Origin: Nonomuraea typhae
GTDB lineage: Bacteria > Actinomycetota > Actinomycetes > Streptosporangiales > Streptosporangiaceae
NCBI RefSeq assembly: GCF_009760925.1
Contig: NZ_VRLV01000008.1
Span: 186,001-250,000 of the forward strand
DNA: 64,000 bases
Direction of reading: 5' to 3'
Part shown: one piece after another, positions 42,146-50,241 of the stretch
Numbering within the stretch: position 1 is the first letter of the stretch
Layout: each line of letters starts with the position of its first letter
The notes under the pieces: generated by a model
The model's database searches: none
What the model was told of the DNA's origin: nothing
What the model saw: only the letters and a program-made list of their open reading frames with translations
Translations under genes and position numbers: made by a program

Positions 42146-42485
42146 ATGCCTGCCGCCGAGCAACTCGTCCTCACGCACCTGGCACCCACCCAGCTGCACC
42201 TCGACACGGCAGGGCTCATCACGTGCGACGGCCCACGACCTGTTCCACGCCGACAGCCGCAACATCTTCCTCCACCGCTCCCACCTCGACGAAGGCCCTG
42301 TCAGGCGGCGAGAGCTGTCGGTTCTTTTCTGCATGGCGATGCTGAGAGGTGCCGAACTCGAGAATCGCGGGCTTCGTGCGATCCTGGCTCACCACGCGAT
42401 CTTCCACTGGAACCGAATCGGGATACCCGCCCCGGTTCAGGCTCACCTGACGCAGGCGGCGCATAGCGTGGTGTTCGCCGACTGA
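42146..42485 (+). pseudogene. LanB/SpaB C-terminal (thiopeptide-type) domain remnant
   Basis: First frame PAAEQLVLTHLAPTQLHLDT, then after a shift AHDLFHADSRNIFLHRSHLD and VRRRELSVLFCMAMLRGAEL. LFHADSR and (R)RELSVLLC..LMRGA are hallmarks of the C-terminal elimination domain of lantibiotic dehydratases. The rest of the protein is missing and the tail (IPAPVQAHLTQAAHSVVFAD) does not match the family. Confidence 0.6.
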
Positions 42486-42562
42486 AGCCCCGTCCCTCCC
42501 GCCTAAGGCGCCCGGATCGCACGCAAGCGCGATTTCCGCCGTCCCCGCAATCCGCAGTTGGG

Positions 42563-43600
42563 TCAAGCATCCATGGGGGAGTCGATGATAGGTATGGTGA
42601 CTTCGGTCCGGTCCGGCTCCGAACTCAGGATCATCTCGGCGGACCACTCCCTCCCCGGGTATTCGGCTCGGGAGTGTCCGAGAGAGATGAGCGTCAGGGC
42701 TGTGCTTCCCTGCGGTGGGCAGGGGTAGATGTTCTGCCGCAGATATTGCCGGTGGCTCCTGCTCAGGATCCCTTCCCGGCGAAACTGAGCGACAGGGCCA
42801 AGCTGCGTGTCCCTGTCTGCGCGGCCCATCAGGTATCGGAATCCTTGGTCGTCGAATGCCTCGGCGAACCCTCCCCACTTGATGTCGCCTGTGGGCGTGC
42901 GCTGGGGAAGGCGGCAGTGCGCCCGTACCTCGATGCCGACGGAGCCAATGAGCAGGCCGGTCACCGTCACGGGATGTCGTGCCGACCTCGCCGTGAGGTG
43001 AAGCCGAAGATCCCTTCGCGGGACGCCGATGCTCTTCCAGCCGGCGGGGATGGCGTTCTCCGCGATCAGGTAAAGGACCTCCCCCACCGCAGTCGTGCGG
43101 TGATGCGCGAGCACCCACGTCAAGGGAGAGACGGCCGGTTCATCGCCGGCCAGATACTCACTGAGCATGCACATCGGCATCGGGCTCAGAAAACGTCGCA
43201 AGGCGGCATGAAGGTCAGGCTGATCCCAGACGGTCCGTAACTGCGCCACCAGGTCGTCGTCACCCGTTTCGATGAGTTCCGGAGTCCAGCCTGCCTGCTC
43301 GCCTGCCCGCACCAGATCTACCGATGCGGTGTCGTCAGGGTGCGGCTCACGCCGGAACCTACGGGCAACCTGCTCCCACTCTCGCCGCAGCAGTGCCGAA
43401 CAGCACGTTGCGGCATGATTCTCGACGGCCCATTCGTCAAGGTCGGCATCACGCGGTAGCTCGCGGAGTTGACCGGCGATGAGTGCCAGCAGCGGGTCGG
43501 GCTGCTCCCCGAACCGCATCCCAGGAGGCAGGTGGCGCAACGCCGCGAGATTTCCGAATGTCACACCCGAGAGGATCGGATCTCTTGAGAAGAGCATCAC
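42563..43600 (-). CDS. Hypothetical protein
   Basis: A 345-residue soluble protein I do not recognise. The N-terminal third is helical with two adjacent Cys (ENHAATCCSALLRREWEQVARRF). The C-terminal third looks beta-rich (HPVTVTGLLIGSVGIEVRAH; FRYLMGRADRDTQLG). The frame is open and well biased, so it appears intact, unlike its neighbours. No signal peptide or membrane segment. Could be cargo of the degenerate island. Confidence 0.6.
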   Translation of the reverse strand: MMLFSRDPILSGVTFGNLAALRHLPPGMRFGEQPDPLLALIAGQLRELPRDADLDEWAVENHAATCCSALLRREWEQVARRFRREPHPDDTASVDLVRAGEQAGWTPELIETGDDDLVAQLRTVWDQPDLHAALRRFLSPMPMCMLSEYLAGDEPAVSPLTWVLAHHRTTAVGEVLYLIAENAIPAGWKSIGVPRRDLRLHLTARSARHPVTVTGLLIGSVGIEVRAHCRLPQRTPTGDIKWGGFAEAFDDQGFRYLMGRADRDTQLGPVAQFRREGILSRSHRQYLRQNIYPCPPQGSTALTLISLGHSRAEYPGREWSAEMILSSEPDRTEVTIPIIDSPMDA

Positions 43601-43625
43601 CCCACCTGCCCTTTACTCTTGACGA

Positions 43626-44640
43626 TCAGTTAATTTGCTCCTGGTCGGTCGGGACCCTGAGGACACACTGCACGGTGTTCCAGAGTGTCACGGTTCCGTT
43701 CAGACCGGTGATAACGAAGCCGCTGCCGGTCAGGACTTCCTCATGGTTCTCGTACCTGGTCGAAGCCATGAGGGCAACGTCCCCGAACGCGGCGATGCCG
43801 CCCGCCGGGTCGCGCCACTTGAGAAGCCCGCCTTTGGGGTAGAGCAGGCCGCCGCCGGCCGGGTTGGTGGCGGGTGGCGTGGCCGCGTTCGGGATGTAGA
43901 CGACTCCGGCGCCGCCGCCGTAGTTCTTCGTCGCGGTGAGCAGGCTCAAGTTGGGCGCCGTGGCGCGGTCTTCGAGCAGGAGCCCGTGACGCCCTGGGCG
44001 GTGTTGCGGATGTGCAGGTCGTCGGTGGAGTCGTTGCGGAGTCCGACCGCCCATCGCTCGCCGGCCTCGGTGGCGAATCCGAGACTGCCGAACTGGGCCG
44101 CCCTCCGTGCTGTTGTCGCCTTGGATCGCCCAGCGGCGGTAGGAGTCCTTGCCGCCGATGTTGGTGCCGTCCGTGGACGACAGGTAGATGTGCCGGGCGC
44201 GCCTTCGACGATCATGGGGACGCTTCCGGCGATCAGCTTCGCGATAGCTCGGACGTAGACGTCTTGGGCGGCGATGCCGTATCCGTTCGCGACGTTCCAT
44301 GGCGCGAAGGGGATCTCGAGCGCGCTTTGGAGGGCGCCGGTCTGGTCGGGCACTTCGATGCTGATGCGGTTGTGCCAGGTGGCGCCGGCGGCGCTGGAGA
44401 GGAGGTCCAGGCTGCGGCTGGTGGTGCCGTCGCCCACGGTCGCGTTGCCGAGCACCTTGAGGGAGCCAGAACGTCCGTGAGAGCCATGCAGAGGCCCACG
44501 GGCAAACGCTCCCGGCCAACGTGCCCTACCGGCTGCCGAAGCGCATCTACCTCTGAGACGCGCCGTGACACCGACTCCAATTCGGCGCGGTCAGCATCGA
44601 GCAGGCGTATGAGGTAAGGGCTGAGGGGCATGCGCTTCAT
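43626..44640 (-). pseudogene. Phage-tail-like structural protein, multiply frameshifted
   Basis: Starting at ATG 44640 (MKRMPLSPYLIRLLDADRAEL), the readable protein hops between frames: NRISIEVPDQTGALQSALEI, then HIYLSSTDGTNIGGKDSYRR, then LGFATEAGERWAVGLRNDST, then NYGGGAGVVYIPNAATPPAT and GLLKWRDPAGGIAAF to a stop at 43626. The last part matches the beta-rich ends of phage tail/fibre proteins. At least four indels are needed for one product, so it is a pseudogene unless the assembly is poor here. Confidence 0.6.
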
Positions 44641-44673
44641 GGTGAAGCCTCTATAGCAGGGCATGATGGCCAT

Positions 44674-45027
44674 ATGGCCAGGCCACCCGACTCAACCCGG
44701 ATCTCGCTGCGCCAGCGCCTGATCGCGCGGGCACGCGAGCGCTGGCCTCAGCTCGCCGGCATCACCGTCCGCCACCACGGCGAGTTCGCCTACATCGCCG
44801 GCCACCTCCTCGACGGCACCAACCTGCCGCTCTGCCGGCTCCGGTACACCGGATCGGCCACCAGCTGGGGCTTTGCCATCTACCGCGCAAGCCACGACGA
44901 CTACGAAAAATCTGTCCTGCCCAGCGGCTACCCAACCGGCACACCGCAAGAAGCCCTCGACTGCGCCTGCGGCCTCTACCTCGGTGACACCACAGCCTGG
45001 CTCAACCCTCCACCCCCGACGAATTAA
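44674..45027 (+). CDS. Hypothetical protein
   Basis: A 117-residue soluble protein (LIARARERWPQLAGITVRHHGEFAYIAG; LCRLRYTGSATSWGFAIYRAS; PQEALDCACGLYLGDTTAWL). Similar small proteins are common in actinomycete accessory regions and their function is unknown. Frame intact; ATG 44674. Ends 17 bp before the first ssrA-terminator-like repeat. Confidence 0.6.
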   Translation: MARPPDSTRISLRQRLIARARERWPQLAGITVRHHGEFAYIAGHLLDGTNLPLCRLRYTGSATSWGFAIYRASHDDYEKSVLPSGYPTGTPQEALDCACGLYLGDTTAWLNPPPPTN

Positions 45028-45043
45028 CGGGCGCGACCACTAG

Positions 45044-45182
45044 GAAGGACAGCCCGACCGAAAGGAGGCCCTCCAGGGTCGGGGCAACGCCCCGACTGGA
45101 GGAACGCGCGGAGCGCCATGCCTGTAAACCCCAGAAAACAGCCTTGCCCCCCACACCCGATGGGCGCAGAGGGCAAGACCAT
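45044..45182. repeat. Copy A of a ~140-bp repeat derived from the ssrA 3' flank
   Basis: Matches 47062-47210 with scattered differences and a ~10-bp gap; shared blocks include CGACTGGAGGAACGCGCGGA and the hairpin CTTGCCCCCCAC...GGGCAAG. Similarity ends where the tmRNA gene would begin, so only the terminator side is duplicated. The following ~160 bp (45183-45342) contain no supported gene. Confidence 0.75.
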
Positions 45183-45342
45183 ATCTGTGGACCTAATCAC
45201 CGCCTACTCGAACACCATGTCTCAGGTGATGAAGCTGCGTCAGGCGATCGTCCGTTGAAGCGGACTGGCCACGCTTGACCAATCGGGCCCGGCGAAAGGT
45301 CTCTCGGGAAAGCCGTCGGCCAGCCGCTCGTCATGGTCCCCT

Positions 45343-45742
45343 CTACAAGGCAGACCTCTTGCGCCAGCCTGTCGCTCCGTGAGGTCGCGTCACAGCGATC
45401 ACGTCCACCAGCCGTTCCAAGCCGGCGAAGTCCTTGAGGTTCACCCTGAACCACGGCAGTTCGTTGCTGGCGGTTGTCGTCCTCGCGCGTACACCACGGC
45501 GCAGAACTGCCCGAACATCCGGGCCGCCTCGGCGTCGTACGACACCGGATCGCCGAACGCCGCCTCAGCATGCGGGCGCACCGCGACTCTCCCGGCGCGT
45601 TTGACCGCATCATCGGTGGCGTACGGGCAACGCGACAGTTCACCGAGCGTCACAGCCATGATCGCCGACTCCATAGGTAGTCCAGCGGGATCGAAGAACT
45701 TGAAGGCGGCCACGATGTTCGTGTCCAGAACACCCCGCTCAT
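45343..45742 (-). pseudogene. Broken vapC-type PIN toxin gene
   Basis: ATG 45742 overlaps the antitoxin remnant's stop, but the frame shifts within five codons. The PIN start RGVLDTNIVAAFKFFDPAGL continues in another frame through MAVTLGELSRCPYATDDAV to QFCAVVYARGRQP. There a deletion removes the usual R-x-x-D-x-x-I-A segment, and the end (NELPWFRVNLKDFAGLERLV, DVIAVTRP) is in yet another frame. The third acidic active-site residue is therefore lost. Confidence 0.65.
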
Positions 45743-45921
45743 GCCGGCCCACAGGCCGGTCCCTCGAACGGATCACACAGCTCATCGTCGATCGCTGCGT
45801 CCGGATCAACCCGCACCTCGTACAAGCGCCTTCCCTCACGCAAGCCGCGCGGGACGCTACCGGAGTCGTTGACGAACTGGCGGACGCTCACCTCGGTCGG
45901 ACGAGATCTCTGAGCATCCAT
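45739..45921 (-). pseudogene. Shortened vapB/phd-type antitoxin gene
   Basis: 60 residues: TEVSVRQFVNDSGSV at the N-terminus, as in Phd/YefM-type antitoxins, running directly into EVRVDPDAAIDDEL, which resembles the C-terminal toxin-binding helix. The middle of a normal ~85-residue antitoxin is missing. The stop overlaps the toxin start as ATGA, the usual arrangement. Confidence 0.5.
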
Positions 45922-45995
45922 GGTTTGACCAGGAGAATATGCGGTGGGGACACCCACATCCTCGTCCCTGCTGCTTGAGCTCGCCAAGCGTCCCA

Positions 45996-46436
45996 CTACC
46001 GATCGAACGGAAGGATCCGGAAGGCCGGGGACCCGGTCAAGGGCTTGATGACGCGGAAGTCTCGCTGGTCGAGAGTGAGGATCGCATCGGTGCGGTAGTC
46101 AGCTGCGAGCACCGCGTTCATACAGTCGGCCAGGTCAAGCCGAAGCTGTCCGTACCGGGACCGGATGCCCAGGGCGGCCTCCAGCTTGTCGGCGTCCAGC
46201 TCAGGCATTTGGAAGCGCATACGACGCACCTGAGCGACGATGAAGCCGATCAGGACGTCGCGCTCCTTCAGGCCGAACCTCTGCGAGGCAACATGGTCTA
46301 CCTCGGCCAGCACCAAAGGAGACACGATTACCGTACTGGCCTCCGACAGGACGCGGCGGCAGGCCTCCCGTTCGGAGGAACCCAGCTTGCGATCCACCGA
46401 GGCGATCAGTCCGGAAGTGTCGGCGACGACGATCAC
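45996..46436 (-). CDS. VapC-type PIN-domain toxin
   Basis: A 146-residue PIN endoribonuclease candidate: first Asp in VVADTSGLIASVD, Glu in LVLAEVDHV, Asp in LDLADCMNAVLA and Asp in ILTLDQRDF, so all acidic positions are present. GTG 46436 overlaps the antitoxin stop (GTGA), a standard type II toxin-antitoxin layout. Targets unknown, but VapC proteins usually cut tRNA or rRNA. Confidence 0.87.
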   Translation of the reverse strand: MIVVADTSGLIASVDRKLGSSEREACRRVLSEASTVIVSPLVLAEVDHVASQRFGLKERDVLIGFIVAQVRRMRFQMPELDADKLEAALGIRSRYGQLRLDLADCMNAVLAADYRTDAILTLDQRDFRVIKPLTGSPAFRILPFDR

Positions 46437-46672
46437 TTCACGGCCCCATCGACTACGGCCTGGTGAATGACTTCGGAAGTGAGGGGGCTACCGTCGCTGT
46501 CGAACTCGGGGAAGTCGAGCGGCTCGTCCCAGACCCTGGTGGACATGGCGGCCAGCTTGATACCACGCCGAATCAGCTCAGCCTCGGAAACACCAAGCCT
46601 TTGGGCGTTCTCCTTAATCTGGGCCAGGTCCTCGGGATCGGCATAGACGTTGGTCCGCTGCATCTTCGACAT
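46433..46672 (-). CDS. Ribbon-helix-helix antitoxin (VapB type)
   Basis: A 79-residue antitoxin: MQRTNVYADPEDLAQIKENA and GVSEAELIRRGIKLAAMS form the RHH fold, and an acidic C-terminal part (DEPLDFPEFDSDGSPLTSE) would wrap the toxin. Start is either ATG 46672 or 46663. A palindrome spans the start and is the likely autoregulatory operator. Confidence 0.82.
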   Translation of the reverse strand: MSKMQRTNVYADPEDLAQIKENAQRLGVSEAELIRRGIKLAAMSTRVWDEPLDFPEFDSDGSPLTSEVIHQAVVDGAVK

Positions 46673-46689
46673 GTACCAAGCATAGTACA
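46672..46689. promoter_or_regulatory. Operator candidate TGTAC-N8-GTACA
   Basis: Perfect 5-bp inverted repeat overlapping the antitoxin start codon, fitting the usual autorepression by a type II toxin-antitoxin complex. Confidence 0.5.
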
Positions 46690-46696
46690 CATTCAT

Positions 46697-47061
46697 CTGT
46701 GCAGGTCACGATCTCACACCAGCGCGGCATGACTCAGCTACCTCGGAGATCTCAAACCATCGAGGACCGTTACAGCCTGCATCGGCTGCCCAGCAGCCGG
46801 ACTACCACAGTCCCGTCGGACTACGAGGCCCCACCCTGGCCCCCTGGCCGACACACCGGTGGCGTCCGTCAAAGCGGAACAAGCTCACTGCGCCCATGCC
46901 TGCCTGAATCCGGATCGACACCGATACTCAGAACCCACGGACACCTAAGCCGCCATTACAGCCCGGCAAACCAGCCACAAGGTCCAAGCGAAGCGAGGCC
47001 CACCGATCAAGGGCGGGCTCCAGCGGCGCAACCACCTAGCCGGGCAACGGGTGGGACCCAA
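46697..47061. other. Non-coding stretch between the antitoxin and repeat copy B
   Basis: Open frames here have no coding bias, start site or family resemblance. It holds the antitoxin promoter and otherwise nothing I can identify. Confidence 0.45.
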
Positions 47062-47210
47062 GAAGGCAGCCCGACCGAAGGGAGGCCCGATAGGGGTCGG
47101 GGCCGCGCCCCGACTGGAGGAACGCGCGGAGCGAAGCGGAGCACAATGCTTGTAAACCCAAGAAAACAGACTTGCCCCCCACGCCCGAAGGGCGCAGAGG
47201 GCAAGACCAT
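47062..47210. repeat. Copy B of the ssrA 3'-flank repeat
   Basis: Counterpart of 45044-45182, ending 8 bp from the tmRNA 3' end and containing its terminator hairpin. The two copies bracket 1.9 kb holding one broken and one intact toxin-antitoxin pair. Confidence 0.75.
47171..47205 (-). terminator. tmRNA terminator
   Basis: Stem CTTGCCC/GGGCAAG enclosing an inner GCCC-GAA-GGGC hairpin. On the minus strand it is followed by TCTGTTTTCTTG, a T-rich tract. Starts 13 nt beyond the tmRNA 3' end. Confidence 0.75.
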
Positions 47211-47217
47211 GCTTTCG

Positions 47218-47599
47218 TGGAGGTGCCGGGAATCGAACCCGGGTCCTTCAACCCCAAACCAGGACTTCTCCGGGCGCAGCCTGCTTAACGTGTTCTCAGC
47301 CCCGGCGCTCACGCAGGCGCGTCGCCGACAGGCTCAGCCACTGTTTGTTTTCCCGCTCTCCCCCGTGGCCGGGTCGAGCGGTGGAGCCCTCTAGCGATGC
47401 CAGGTCCTGAGCCGAGGGCGTGCTCAGGCTGACAGAGGTTTCGCTACTTAGGCAGCGAGAGCCAGGGAACCCTGGCTGACCTCGGAGTGCTTCTTATTGG
47501 CACTTATTGTTCGCGGTCACAGGATTAACGAGGTTATGTCCGCCGTCCTCGGCCCGCTTCCCCTGCCTTGCAAGGTCAAAGTCGAAACCAGTCACCCCC
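47218..47599 (-). ncRNA. ssrA: tmRNA (transfer-messenger RNA)
   Basis: Rescues stalled ribosomes together with SmpB. The 5' end GGGGGTGACTGGTTTCGAC and 3' end CGGGTTCGATTCCCGGCACCTCCA form the alanyl-tRNA-like domain: acceptor GGGGGUG pairs with CACCUCC, and the T-loop is GGTTCGATTCC. CCA is not encoded. The tag reading frame (47501-47448) resumes at GCC and reads ANKKHSEVSQGSLALAA, ending in the protease-recognised LALAA before TAA. About 382 nt, normal for actinobacteria. smpB is 2.2 kb away on the same strand. Confidence 0.95.
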
Positions 47600-47894
47600 A
47601 TGTTCAGTTGTCAACACGCCTCCGCGAGGGAGACGAGCAACAAGCAAGATACATCGATGAACACCACGGACGCCAACTCATATTCCCCCGGACATGCCGA
47701 AGCCCCGGGAACGCGGCACAGCGTCACGCGTCCCCGGGGCCGACCGGCAGGGTCAAGCCGGTCCGGACGGCAGGACTTCCCCCGAGATGAAGTCCTGATC
47801 ATCGCGGCGACTGAGTCCGCAACCCCCCGAGCGGGCCCAATCACTGAGTAAGACGCATCTCACGCCCTTAATGGTTGCTCAGAGTGATAAAAAA

Positions 47895-49754
47895 CTACTG
47901 AGGGTTACGAAGGGCCTGGAAGAACCGCCCTGCGGTGGAGGCGGCGTCGGAGTTCTTGGTCAGTACGGCTATCGCCACATCCCCCTGCCAGCCGACGAAC
48001 CAGCCGAGCTGCTGACCGGGCACGGCGGCGGCGACGCCGTACACCTGGCCGGCGCCCGCCTGGGCGGCGGGTGAGCTGGTGACGCCGGCGCGCATCATCG
48101 GGAACAGCGCGCTGCGCACGGCGGGGTCCACGGGGACGGCGGCGGGCGGTTCTGCGGCGGCCTGTTCTGCGGCGGGGTCGGGGCGGTCGGGGCTGGTCAC
48201 CAGCGACGGCGGGTGCCAGGTGCCGGATTTCACCGCGGCGGCGATCAGGGCCATGGACAGCGGGCTGACCTCGACGCTCTGGCCGGCGATGGCTTTGGCC
48301 TTGTCGGCGTCGGTGACGAGGTCGGGCATCTGGCCGTTGAAGGACTTCAGGGGCAGTTGCCAGGTGACGCCGATGCCGTATGCCTGGGCGCTGCGCTTGA
48401 GGTCTTCGGGCTTGACGCGGCGGGCCAGCGAGGCCAGGGCGGTGACGCAGCCGTTGGCGAAGTGTTCCTGGAAGGTGGCCACCGGCTGCGTCCGGGTGGC
48501 GGTCTGGACGAACCTGGCGCCGCCGACGGTGCGCTCGGATGGGCAGCGGAGCTTCTGAGTCCGCTTCACGCCGGCCTTGAGCAGGGCGTCGGCGGCCACG
48601 ATCGAGAAGGCGGTGCCCGCCGGGTATGTGCCGCCCAGCGCGTCCTTGACCTGGCTCATGTCCTTGGTGCCGATGGCCAGGATCTCGCCCGTGGACGCCT
48701 TGACGGCGACGAGCGTGCCGGCCTGGGTGGGCAGGACGGCGGCGTCGGCGGCCGTCTGGGTGACGGTGTCGATGGTGGTGTGGACGGGGCCGTTGGGGCG
48801 GCCAGGCCACTCCTTGAGGACCGCGGCGTCCTCGCCCGTCTTGAGGTCGAGGGTGATCACCTGCGTCTTCGTGGAGCCCGTCAGGTGGTTCTGGTATGCC
48901 TTCTGCAGGCCGTTGCGCCCCACGGAGTCGCCGGCGCGCTGCGGGCCGCCGAGCTTGACCTCGGTCTCCGGGGTGAGGGCGCCGACCTTGCCCACGATGT
49001 CGCGCGGCGGGGCGGGGTCGACGGGCTGGTCCTGGGGCTCGACCCGGACCCTCGGGCGGATCGCCGCGATCTTGGCCTGGACGTCCAGGTAGCGGTCCTT
49101 GCCGAACGTGGCGAGCTGGACGAAGTCGCCCGGCGGAGAGGAGCGGACCCGGCTCAGCAGGCGGTCCTCGGCGAAGCCGGTGATCGTGGCGAGCTGCTTG
49201 ACCACGCTGGAGGTCTGGTCGCCGAGCTCGGAGGGGGTCACGCCGACGACGTACAGGCGCCCGGGGCGCTGGAGCGCCTCGCCGGTCCGGTCGAGCACCT
49301 TCTGCCGCGGCTGGGAGCTGGGTCGTACGGCGAAGCGCTGGCCGTCCTTGAGCTGGGGATGCAGCACCGACTGCGACCAGCGCACCTTCCACAGGCCGTT
49401 GACCAGGTGCAGCGGCAGCGTGCTCTCGTACTCCCACAGCGGGCTGTTCTCGCCCAGGTCCACCTCGGCTTTGAACTTGGCCGTGGTGTTGTCGCCCTCG
49501 CGCGCGAGCGAGGTGACGCGAAAGCGGAAGGAGGCGGCGTCGAGGTCGAGCTTGGCCGCCTCGAGCGCCTTGCGTACGACGGCGGGGTCGCCGTCGGCGC
49601 GGCCGGCGGCCAGCTCGTAGTCCTCCGACTGCCAGCCGACCAGGAAGTCGCGCACGGCGTCGTGCGCCGACGGCTCCGCGAAGCATCCGGTCAGCGTCAG
49701 GCTCGCGGCCGTGAGACTCACGGCCGCGGCGAGGGTACGGCGGGCGCGCTTCAT
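47895..49754 (-). CDS. Penicillin-binding-protein-like lipoprotein lacking catalytic motifs
   Basis: A 619-residue lipoprotein (lipobox LTGC, Cys24). An NTF2/MecA-type domain (HDAVRDFLVGWQSEDYELAAG; NSPLWEYESTLPLHLVNGLWKVRWSQ) is followed by a dimerisation domain and a transpeptidase-like domain (ASTGEILAIGTKDM; GGTYPAGTAFSIVAADALLKAG). The active-site SxxK of class B PBPs (PPGSTFK) reads PAGTAFS, and the KTG triad reads VYG. It should not bind beta-lactams covalently and may be a scaffold. The ATG overlaps the smpB stop (ATGA). Confidence 0.85.
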   Translation of the reverse strand: MKRARRTLAAAVSLTAASLTLTGCFAEPSAHDAVRDFLVGWQSEDYELAAGRADGDPAVVRKALEAAKLDLDAASFRFRVTSLAREGDNTTAKFKAEVDLGENSPLWEYESTLPLHLVNGLWKVRWSQSVLHPQLKDGQRFAVRPSSQPRQKVLDRTGEALQRPGRLYVVGVTPSELGDQTSSVVKQLATITGFAEDRLLSRVRSSPPGDFVQLATFGKDRYLDVQAKIAAIRPRVRVEPQDQPVDPAPPRDIVGKVGALTPETEVKLGGPQRAGDSVGRNGLQKAYQNHLTGSTKTQVITLDLKTGEDAAVLKEWPGRPNGPVHTTIDTVTQTAADAAVLPTQAGTLVAVKASTGEILAIGTKDMSQVKDALGGTYPAGTAFSIVAADALLKAGVKRTQKLRCPSERTVGGARFVQTATRTQPVATFQEHFANGCVTALASLARRVKPEDLKRSAQAYGIGVTWQLPLKSFNGQMPDLVTDADKAKAIAGQSVEVSPLSMALIAAAVKSGTWHPPSLVTSPDRPDPAAEQAAAEPPAAVPVDPAVRSALFPMMRAGVTSSPAAQAGAGQVYGVAAAVPGQQLGWFVGWQGDVAIAVLTKNSDAASTAGRFFQALRNPQ

Positions 49755-50218
49755 CGGTTGCGGTGCCGCAGCGCCCTGGCCATCTCCCGCTTGGCCTGCT
49801 GTTCGGCCAGGGACTGGCGTTTGTCCCAGTCCTTCTTGCCGCGGGCGATCCCGATCTCGATCTTGGCCTTGCCGTCCTTGAAGTAGAGCTGCAGCGGCAC
49901 GATCGTCAGCCCGCCCTCCTTCGTCTTGGCGGCCAGCTTCTCGATCTCCTTGCGGTGCAGGAGCAGCTTGCGCTTGCGGCGGGCGGTGTGGTTGGTCCAC
50001 GTCCCCTGCGCGTATTCGGGGATGTGGACGTTCATGAGCCACGCTTCGCCGTCGTCGATGCTGGCGTAGCCGTCGACGAGCGAGGCGCGGCCCTCGCGCA
50101 GCGACTTCACCTCGGTGCCCTGCAGCACGAGCCCCGCCTCGAAGGTGTCCTCGACGTGGAAGTCGTGCCGGGCACGCTTGTTCTGGGCGATGACCTTCCG
50201 CCCGGTCTCACGTGGCAT
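49751..50218 (-). CDS. smpB: SsrA-binding protein SmpB
   Basis: A 155-residue RNA-binding partner of tmRNA: VIAQNKRARHDFHVEDTFEAGLVLQGTEVKSLREG, the family's N-terminal signature (in part: FEAGLVLQGTEVKSLREG), the OB-fold core HIPEYAQGTWTNHTARRKRKLL and the basic C-terminal tail GKKDWDKRQ that enters the mRNA channel. Lies between ftsX and the PBP-like gene on the same strand as ssrA. Confidence 0.97.
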   Translation of the reverse strand: MPRETGRKVIAQNKRARHDFHVEDTFEAGLVLQGTEVKSLREGRASLVDGYASIDDGEAWLMNVHIPEYAQGTWTNHTARRKRKLLLHRKEIEKLAAKTKEGGLTIVPLQLYFKDGKAKIEIGIARGKKDWDKRQSLAEQQAKREMARALRHRNR

Positions 50219-50241
50219 GGTTCGACTGTACCGGCGTTCTC

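Noticed and set aside
45187..45258. Short frame ending VMKLRQAIVR, reminiscent of the C-terminus of an HsdS specificity subunit
   Set aside because: Only 23 codons and no other restriction-modification sequence nearby; too short to call.
46699..47394. 231-codon frame running through repeat copy B into ssrA
   Set aside because: It crosses a structural RNA gene and its terminator and has no coding bias.
47062..47599. Classical att site within the tRNA-like part of ssrA
   Set aside because: The duplicated sequence stops before the tmRNA 3' end and no integrase gene is in the window.
47657..47851. 65-aa plus-strand frame between ssrA and the PBP-like gene
   Set aside because: No ribosome-binding site, and low-complexity Arg/Pro/Ser content; more likely the ssrA promoter region.
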